DNA of 8,620 nucleotides from Alphaproteobacteria bacterium (lineage in GTDB: Bacteria > Pseudomonadota > Alphaproteobacteria > Rhizobiales > Xanthobacteraceae). The translations under genes and the position numbers were made by a program. The notes under the pieces are model-generated. The model was not told the DNA's origin. It ran no database searches and worked only from the letters and a program-made list of their open reading frames with translations. The stretch spans positions 1-8,620 of the forward strand of contig VAZS01000079.1 in assembly GCA_005884855.1 (NCBI GenBank), read 5' to 3'. Within the stretch, counting starts at the first letter, position 1; each line of letters starts with the position of its first letter. Positions 1-4,957 of this stretch are shown here, one piece after another.

Positions 1-672
1 TTGGCCATGCTTGAACCATTCGTACATCGCGGCGCCTCTCGGGTCGGCGACCCCAATCACGATGTCCTTGTTTTTTTCGCGCAAAAAAGCGCTGGCGCCT
101 GCCAGCGTTCCGCCGGTCCCGATCGAACAGATGAACGCGTCGAGTTTGCCGCCGGTCTGCTCCCAGATTTCTGGACCGGTCGATACATAATGCGCTTTCC
201 GGTTGTCCAGATTATTCCACTGGTCGGCGAACAGCACGCCATGGGGCTCTGTCTTGCGAAGCTGATCCGCGAGCCGTTTCGCAACGTGCTGGTAATTGTT
301 CGGATTGCTGTAGGGCAGTGCCGGTACTTCGACGAGTTCAGCGCCGCATAGCCGCAACGTGTCCTTTTTTTCCTGGCTCTGGGTTTCCGGAATGACGATG
401 AGGGTCCGGTAACCGCGCGCTTTCGCAACCAGCGCAAGGCCGATGCCCGTGTTGCCCGCGGTGCCTTCCAGAACGAGGCCACCAGGCTTGAGGTCGCCGC
501 GCTTCTCGGCTTCCAGGATCATCTGCTTGCCGGCGCGATCCTTCACCGACTGGCCGGGATTCATGAACTCCGCTTTGCCGAGAATGGTGCAACCGGTCTG
601 CTCGGAAGCTCGCTTCAGTTTGAGGAGGGGCGTATTGCCGATTGCCTCGACGACGTCGTTCTTGATTTTCAT
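1..672 (-). CDS. cysK: Cysteine synthase A (O-acetylserine sulfhydrylase), 3' part cut off by window edge
   Basis: PLP enzyme of the cytoplasm that makes cysteine from O-acetylserine and sulfide, the last step of sulfur assimilation. Reading the minus strand from the ATG at 672 gives 224 uninterrupted residues, in frame to base 1. Visible motifs: IGNTPLLKL (11-19) near the N-terminus; SVKDR (42-46) with the PLP Schiff-base lysine K44; EGTAGNTG (69-76), the substrate-binding loop; PETQSQEKKDTLRLCGAEL (95-113); and GTGGTLAG (185-192), the phosphate-binding loop. An in-frame TAA at 690-688 lies six codons upstream with no better start between, so ATG 672 is secure; its Shine-Dalgarno is poor. 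From the family's usual size roughly 110-130 residues are missing off the left edge. The EGTAGNTG form (rather than EPTSGNTG) is, from memory, typical of a rhizobial/fungal-like cysteine synthase branch. A cystathionine beta-synthase-related enzyme is possible but less likely. It is divergent from the efflux genes, with no evident functional link. Confidence 0.9.
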   Translation of the reverse strand, partial: MKIKNDVVEAIGNTPLLKLKRASEQTGCTILGKAEFMNPGQSVKDRAGKQMILEAEKRGDLKPGGLVLEGTAGNTGIGLALVAKARGYRTLIVIPETQSQEKKDTLRLCGAELVEVPALPYSNPNNYQHVAKRLADQLRKTEPHGVLFADQWNNLDNRKAHYVSTGPEIWEQTGGKLDAFICSIGTGGTLAGASAFLREKNKDIVIGVADPRGAAMYEWFKHGQ

Positions 673-924
673 GGGGGAAATTGCCCGTTATGACTGCTGA
701 TCGCACGCCGACCCTAATGGAGCGCCGCAGGGCGCACAAGCGAACGGGTTGCCAAGCGGAATCCACTAAGGCGCGCAGAAATTACTTCGCCAGCTCGCGA
801 TTGCGTTGGGAGAATCTTGCCCGAAAAGGTGCCCGCAGATAACAAGCCGCTTTTGAGCCACGTTCGTGGGAAATGCGAATACGGCGATTCCGGCGGAACT
901 GAGCAGCCCGTAAGCGGTGCACGA

Positions 925-945
925 GAGCGGCAACTCTCGCCGCTC
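925..945. promoter_or_regulatory. Inverted repeat, possible operator or hairpin
   Basis: GAGCGGC at 925-931 is the exact reverse complement of GCCGCTC at 939-945, separated by 7 bases. An alternative overlapping pairing, GAGAG (923-927) with CTCTC (934-938), would exclude the first. There is no T-run after it, so it is not a typical terminator. It lies about 70-90 bp upstream of the candidate -10 box of the efflux operon. A role as a regulator site is inference only; in GC-rich DNA a 7-bp arm can arise by chance. Confidence 0.25.
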
Positions 946-960
946 GAATCACCCACATGA

Positions 961-975
961 AATCTTGGTAAGATT
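961..975. promoter_or_regulatory. Perfect AT-rich palindrome, candidate operator of the efflux operon
   Basis: AATCTT (961-966) and AAGATT (970-975) are perfect inverted copies around a 3-base centre. This AT-rich dyad stands out from the GC-rich surroundings and lies about 42 bp upstream of the TATAAT hexamer at 1017-1022, a plausible place for a dimeric regulator (TetR, MarR or response regulator). A related half-site AATCTTG also occurs at 813-819. No regulator is encoded nearby, so the binding protein is unknown. Confidence 0.35.
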
Positions 976-1016
976 GCCGGATGCGCGGGGCTGTGCCGGG
1001 CTTGCGAAAACCCGCA

Positions 1017-1022
1017 TATAAT
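1017..1022 (+). promoter_or_regulatory. Candidate -10 box of the efflux operon promoter
   Basis: TATAAT, an exact match to the sigma-70 -10 consensus, in a small AT-rich island. No good -35 hexamer sits 16-18 bp upstream (the bases there are GC-rich) and there is no extended -10 TG, so the promoter would be weak or activator-dependent. If used, transcription would begin near 1029 and leave an untranslated leader of about 235 nt before the preferred GTG start at 1263. Confidence 0.35.
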
Positions 1023-1262
1023 AAGGAAAACTGTGACGTTGGGTGAAGCGCCGGCGCCGCCCTGGAGGATGCACTACGGGGGACAGCGGGCGGAACGGCC
1101 TGTCCGCGTCGTGATCCCCCGGCTAATATGGTGAGCAGGTTACAAGGGAAGCTTCAAAGCGGTGAACACGTCCCGGACAGTTCTCACAGGGCTCATCGAC
1201 GTATCGGTCTGGCGATTCTTCCAGCGGCGCACCACGGCCACTTTTCCCCTCCGAGTATCGAC

Positions 1263-2747
1263 GTGAGCGACAGTTCTCCGGGACTTATTCAGCGCCTGCG
1301 TGCTGGCAGGGCTGGGCTGCATCGCCCCCTCGCAAGAGGGCTCGCCGCGCTCTGCATTGTCGCCAGTTCTGCCGGTTGTCTTTTAACGCGGGACCTGCCC
1401 GATCCGGCGCTCGATATCCCCGATGCGTACAAGGCCGCTCGACTGAAAGACCCGGGTTCGACGCCGAAGCTGGACTGGTGGCGTGGATTCCGTTCCTCCG
1501 AATTGACGATGCTGATGGAGGAGGCCCAGACGGTAAATCTGGATATCGCGGCGGCTGTCGCACGCTTCCAGCAGGCCGACGCGCAGGCACGCATCGCAGG
1601 CGCGGCGCTATTGCCAAGCCTCAGCGGCTCAGGTCAGGAGACCTATTCCCGGACATCCGGCGCGAGCGCCAGTGGGCTGACCATTGGCGGGCGCGAGGTG
1701 GTCAACTACTCCGCCTCGCTTAGTGCCAGTTACGAACTCGACTTCTGGGGCAAGAATCGCGAGGCGCTGCAGGCGGCCGAAGAGACGGCTGTCGCGAACC
1801 GCTTCGATCGTGAGGTGGTGGCGCTCACGACGCTAACCAGCGTCGCCAATGCCTATTTTCAGGTAATTGCATCGCAGGACCGGATTCGCACCGCCGAACG
1901 TAATATCGCCAGCGCGACGCGCGTCCTCGAGGCGATCAGGGATCGGCTGAAAGCTGGCACAGGGACCGACGTGGACGTTGCGCAGCAGGAAGCTATCCTG
2001 GGCAATCAGAAGGCCGCGGTGCCACTGCTACGGCAAACGCTCGCTCAGAACATGAATGCGCTAGCCACGCTGGTGGCGCGACCGCCGGAAAGAATGCACG
2101 TCAAAGGCGGCTCGCTCAACGCGATTTCGCCGCCGCGAGTTACGCCTGGTCTGCCCTCGGAGCTACTCACGCAGCGCCCGGACATCAGACGCCAGGAAGC
2201 GCAGCTCGCTTCCGCCACCGCCAATGTCGGCAACGCCCGCGCGCAATTCTTTCCCAGCATCCAGTTGACCGGGCAGGGCGGCTATCAAAGTTCGGCCCTG
2301 GTCTCGCTTTTCCAGCCGCACGCAGCCTTCTTCAACATTGTCGGCAGCCTGACACAGCCCATTTTCGAGGGTGGAAGACTTATCGGCAACTTCGAGTTCA
2401 CCAAAGCCAGGCAGGATGAACTGCTGCAGACCTACCGCAAGACGGTGGTCTCGGCATTTGCCGATGTCGACACCGCGCTGGTCTCGGTCAAGGAGACCAC
2501 CGCGAGGCTGCGGCTGCAGCGCGAGGTGGTGGCGGCCTCGCGGCGGGCCTTTGAACTGTCCGAGCAGCAGCTTCGGGCCGGGACCGCGGACATCATAGTT
2601 GTGCTAAATACCCAAGTGACGCTGTTTCAAGCGGAAGATGTGCTGTGGCAGGCCCAGCTTGCCCGGTTGCTAGCGGTCGTCAGCCTGTACCAGGCGCTAG
2701 GCGGCGGCTGGGAACCGAGAATGGAGAAGCCTGTCGATGCTCTTTAA
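1263..2747 (+). CDS. RND efflux outer-membrane factor lipoprotein (NodT/OprM family)
   Basis: Trimeric outer-membrane channel and periplasmic tunnel (TolC-like) that lets substrates of the adjacent RND pump leave the cell. From GTG 1263 the product is 494 residues, normal for the family. An Arg-rich start and hydrophobic stretch end in SSAGC, a lipobox-like site with the lipidated Cys at residue 39. Then come two OEP repeats, roughly 60-265 and 295-480. Typical signatures: LDWWRGF near 70, YELDFWGKN from 157, and GLPSELLTQRPDIRRQEAQL from 296 followed by an ARAQFFPSI stretch. The frame is open back to ATG 1128 (539 residues), but that start has no ribosome site and would bury the signal peptide about 70 residues inside, so GTG 1263 (weak GAG at 1253-1255) is preferred; the exact start remains uncertain. 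The gene overlaps the fusion-protein gene by 11 bp, implying translational coupling. No lesion seen. Confidence 0.88.
   Translation: MSDSSPGLIQRLRAGRAGLHRPLARGLAALCIVASSAGCLLTRDLPDPALDIPDAYKAARLKDPGSTPKLDWWRGFRSSELTMLMEEAQTVNLDIAAAVARFQQADAQARIAGAALLPSLSGSGQETYSRTSGASASGLTIGGREVVNYSASLSASYELDFWGKNREALQAAEETAVANRFDREVVALTTLTSVANAYFQVIASQDRIRTAERNIASATRVLEAIRDRLKAGTGTDVDVAQQEAILGNQKAAVPLLRQTLAQNMNALATLVARPPERMHVKGGSLNAISPPRVTPGLPSELLTQRPDIRRQEAQLASATANVGNARAQFFPSIQLTGQGGYQSSALVSLFQPHAAFFNIVGSLTQPIFEGGRLIGNFEFTKARQDELLQTYRKTVVSAFADVDTALVSVKETTARLRLQREVVAASRRAFELSEQQLRAGTADIIVVLNTQVTLFQAEDVLWQAQLARLLAVVSLYQALGGGWEPRMEKPVDAL
2723..2726 (+). promoter_or_regulatory. Ribosome binding site of the membrane fusion protein gene
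   Basis: GGAG inside the end of the outer-membrane factor gene, 10 bases before ATG 2737. It supports that start and the 11-bp gene overlap. Confidence 0.5.
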
Positions 2748-4119
2748 GCCGGATCTGAACGAGACTGCCAAGCTGGCTGGCGACCGCGTGATCCGGGTGG
2801 CAGGCCGCGCGCGCCGCCGAACCGTTTCGATCACGATCACGCTCCTGATTATCGGTGGGCTGGGCTACATCGGCTGGACCTCGCTCCAACAGAGGCAGGC
2901 GGCGGACCGCGCGCGGCCTGATTTGCCGGTGCCGGTGCTCGCGGCGACGCCGCGCATCCAGGACGTACCGGTCTATCTCGATGCGGTTGGCGCCGTGCGC
3001 GCGCTGAATACCGTGACTGTGCGCTCCCAGGTGGACGGGAAATTGATCGCGGTCAATTTCACCGAAGGACAGGATGTCAAGAAGGGCGACGTGCTCGGCG
3101 AGATCGATCCGGTGATCTTCAAGGCTCAGTACGATCAAACGGTCGCCAAGAAAGCGCAGGATGAAGCGCAGTTAGCCAATCAGCGGCTCGACCTGGCACG
3201 TTACCAGCAACTTTCGGCCTCCAATGCCGGATCGAAGCAGCAATACGACACGCAACGCGCTGTGGTCGCGCAGCAAGAGGCGCTGGTGAATGCCGATCAG
3301 GCGGCGATCGACAATGCCCAGGCAATGTTGGGCTACACGAAGATCATCGCGCCGCTGTCGGGCCGCGCCGGCCTGCGTCAGGTCGATCAGGGCAACATTA
3401 TTCACGCGGCGGACCTGACGGGGCTCGTCATCATCACCCAGCTGCAGCCGATCGCAGTGCAGTTCAGCCTTCCGCAGCAGCAGATTGTACGCACCAATGC
3501 GGCCGCCGCGAAGGGCGCGCTGACGGTCGATGTTTTCGGTAACGACGGCACGACCGTGATCGACAGTGGCACTCTGAAGGGCATCGATAACCAGGTCGAT
3601 CCCACTACCGGGACCCTCAAACTCAAGGCCGAATTCCCCAATGCCAATTTTCAGTTATGGCCGGGTCAATTCGTCAACGTGCGGCTGAAGGTAGATACGT
3701 TATCTCAGGCTGTGGTGGTTCCGACCTCCGCGGTGCAGCGGGGGCCTGCCGGTACCTTCAGCTATGTCATCGGGGACAACGACATCGTCACAGCGAAGCC
3801 GGTCGCGGTGACGCAGCAGAACGAACATGATGCCGTAATCGCGAGCGGATTGTCGCCCTCTGATCGCGTGGTGACCACGGGCTTTGCCAACCTGTCCGAT
3901 GGGGCCAAGGTGATTATCGGCAAGGACGACCAGACGCCTGCGGCCGATCTTGCGCCCCGCAAAAAAGGCAGTCGTGGCCCGCAAGGCAAGGATGCACAAG
4001 GCAAGGATGTACAAGGCAAGGACGAAAAGGGCGAACGCAGGGGCAAGAGGGGCGAGGGCAGTCAAGCAGCGGGGCAGGGAGGCGAGCAGTCGGGTAGCGG
4101 AGCGAAGTCGCAGCCATGA
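2737..4119 (+). CDS. mdtA: RND efflux periplasmic adaptor (membrane fusion protein, MdtA-like)
   Basis: Links the inner-membrane RND permease to the outer-membrane channel across the periplasm. 460 residues, longer than E. coli MdtA (about 415). Order seen: cytoplasmic Arg-rich start; one membrane anchor at about 30-49 (no lipobox); first lipoyl half about 92-126, with NTVTVRSQVDGKL and GQDVKKGDVLGEIDP; alpha-hairpin about 128-196, rich in Gln/Ala with DLARYQQL; second lipoyl half from GYTKIIAPLSGRAGLRQVD (199-217) to about 236; beta-barrel about 240-325, containing GIDNQVDPTTGTLKLKAEF and WPGQFVNVRLKVD; membrane-proximal domain about 328-395; then an extra basic, Gly/Lys/Gln-rich tail of about 60 residues holding a pentapeptide repeat. 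The match to MdtA is clear by motif memory; assignment as the partner of the next two permeases follows from position. ATG 2737 has GGAG upstream. The stop is 49 bp before the first permease. Confidence 0.92.
   Translation: MLFKPDLNETAKLAGDRVIRVAGRARRRTVSITITLLIIGGLGYIGWTSLQQRQAADRARPDLPVPVLAATPRIQDVPVYLDAVGAVRALNTVTVRSQVDGKLIAVNFTEGQDVKKGDVLGEIDPVIFKAQYDQTVAKKAQDEAQLANQRLDLARYQQLSASNAGSKQQYDTQRAVVAQQEALVNADQAAIDNAQAMLGYTKIIAPLSGRAGLRQVDQGNIIHAADLTGLVIITQLQPIAVQFSLPQQQIVRTNAAAAKGALTVDVFGNDGTTVIDSGTLKGIDNQVDPTTGTLKLKAEFPNANFQLWPGQFVNVRLKVDTLSQAVVVPTSAVQRGPAGTFSYVIGDNDIVTAKPVAVTQQNEHDAVIASGLSPSDRVVTTGFANLSDGAKVIIGKDDQTPAADLAPRKKGSRGPQGKDAQGKDVQGKDEKGERRGKRGEGSQAAGQGGEQSGSGAKSQP
3982..4026 (+). 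repeat. Three tandem 15-bp repeats coding a QGKD(A/V/E) pentapeptide
   Basis: Units at 3982-3996, 3997-4011 and 4012-4026 share CAAGGCAAGGAT/C and differ only at the last positions, encoding QGKDA, QGKDV, QGKDE (residues 416-430 of the adaptor). Degenerate continuation follows in protein (KGERR, GKRGE). The unit is a multiple of three, so copy-number change by slippage would keep the frame. Confidence 0.85.
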
Positions 4120-4168
4120 CCAAACACCCGCTTACTTGAATGCCTGAACCAACGATGAGCGCGCAACC

Positions 4169-4957
4169 ATGAGCGTCTCTGAACCCTTCATCCGCCGTCC
4201 GATCGCGACCTCGCTGTTAGGTATCGCGCTTTTCATTGGGGGTGCGCTCGGTTACTGGGCGCTTCCGGTATCGGCACTGCCGCAGGTCGATTTCCCGACC
4301 GTGCAAGTGACGACGCAGTTGCCGGGCGCCAGCCCGGATGTGATAGCTTCTCTGATCACGGCGCCGCTCGAGCGCCAGCTCGGACAAATTCCCTCACTCT
4401 CCTCAATGACCTCGACCAGTTCGTTCGGCGTCAGTCAGATTTCGCTCCAGTTCGATCTCAATCGTGACATCGACGGCGCCACCCAGGACGTGCAGGCCGC
4501 GATCAACGCTGCGGCTGGAGTGCTGCCAAGAACCCTGCCTTATCCGCCAACCTACGCCAAAGTGAATCCCGCCGATGCAGCGGTTTTGACGTTGGCGCTG
4601 ACGTCCGAGACGGTGTCCCTGCGCGCGATGAGCGATCTTGCCGATACCATTCTGGCGCAACGCCTCGCCCAGATTTCCGGGGTCGGCCGGGTTTCGGTGC
4701 TGGGCGGCCTGAAGCCGGCGGTAAGGAGGCTTACAAGCCAATCATCATCGCTTACCGCAACGGCGCGCCCGTTACCATTGGCGACGTCGCCATCATCGTC
4801 GACGGGCTGGAAAACGATCGCACCGGCGGCTGGTACCAGGGGACGCCGGCCGTCATCATCGATATCCAGCGGCAACCGGGCGCTAATGTCATCGAAGTCG
4901 TCCGCCAGATCCGCGCCGAGATTCCCAAGGTGCAGCGGGCGATTCCGGCCGGCGTGA
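4169..4957 (+). CDS. 5' ORF of the broken MdtB-like permease (262 aa, truncated)
   Basis: What ribosomes starting at ATG 4169 would make. Residues 1-186 are true RND sequence: TM1 at about 12-32, then the periplasmic porter region with PQVDFPTVQVTTQLPGASPD and TAPLERQLGQI. Residues from about 187 to the TGA at 4955-4957 are out-of-frame translation, visible as a sudden Ser/Arg/Pro-rich run (TSQSSSLTATARP and onward). With one membrane segment and no proton relay it cannot transport. The start has a weak ribosome site; a 5-codon ATG reading frame (4155-4172) ends overlapping it as ATGA, which could feed ribosomes in but may be chance. Confidence 0.6.
   Translation: MSVSEPFIRRPIATSLLGIALFIGGALGYWALPVSALPQVDFPTVQVTTQLPGASPDVIASLITAPLERQLGQIPSLSSMTSTSSFGVSQISLQFDLNRDIDGATQDVQAAINAAAGVLPRTLPYPPTYAKVNPADAAVLTLALTSETVSLRAMSDLADTILAQRLAQISGVGRVSVLGGLKPAVRRLTSQSSSLTATARPLPLATSPSSSTGWKTIAPAAGTRGRRPSSSISSGNRALMSSKSSARSAPRFPRCSGRFRPA
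4722..4729 (+). other. Perfect anti-Shine-Dalgarno complement (TAAGGAGG) at the permease lesion
   Basis: The 8-mer matches the full complement of the 16S rRNA 3' tail and spans the exact point where the two permease frames meet. No ATG, GTG or TTG follows within initiation distance, so it is probably a by-product of the joined ends rather than a working ribosome site. It may cause ribosome pausing. Confidence 0.6.

Larger units (their letters stand above)
673..1262. other. Non-coding gap between divergent cysK and efflux operon
   Basis: About 590 bp with no convincing gene on either strand; short ORFs here lack recognisable domains and usable ribosome sites. It must hold the promoters for cysK (leftward) and the efflux operon (rightward). 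Visible in it: a 5-bp-arm GC hairpin at 722-735, inverted repeats at 925-945 and 961-975, a TATAAT hexamer at 1017-1022, and a 10-bp self-complementary GC block at 1048-1057. No tRNA, riboswitch or terminator with a T-run was recognised. Many RND operons have a TetR-, MarR- or two-component regulator gene next to them; none is present here. Confidence 0.6.

Noticed and set aside
722..735. GC hairpin in the cysK leader as a riboswitch or terminator
   Set aside because: Arms are only 5 bp, with no T-run and no recognisable riboswitch core.
338..766. 142-codon minus-strand ORF over the cysK start
   Set aside because: It is in a different frame from the clear cysteine synthase reading and gives Arg/His-rich nonsense; cysK motifs lie in the other frame.
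1069..1134. 21-codon leader peptide (ATG 1069) before the efflux operon
   Set aside because: The GGAGG directly abuts the ATG with no spacing, the peptide has no attenuator-like codon run, and no terminator hairpin follows.
3950..4147. 65-codon Lys/Arg/Ala-rich ORF in another frame over the end of the adaptor gene
   Set aside because: Shadow of the 15-bp repeats and GC-rich tail; no ribosome site, and it lies wholly in or just past a well-supported gene.
4710..4760. Programmed -1 frameshift joining the two permease frames, stimulated by TAAGGAGG
   Set aside because: No slippery heptamer lies at the expected distance, and about 52-53 conserved residues are absent as well, so a frameshift alone would not restore the protein.
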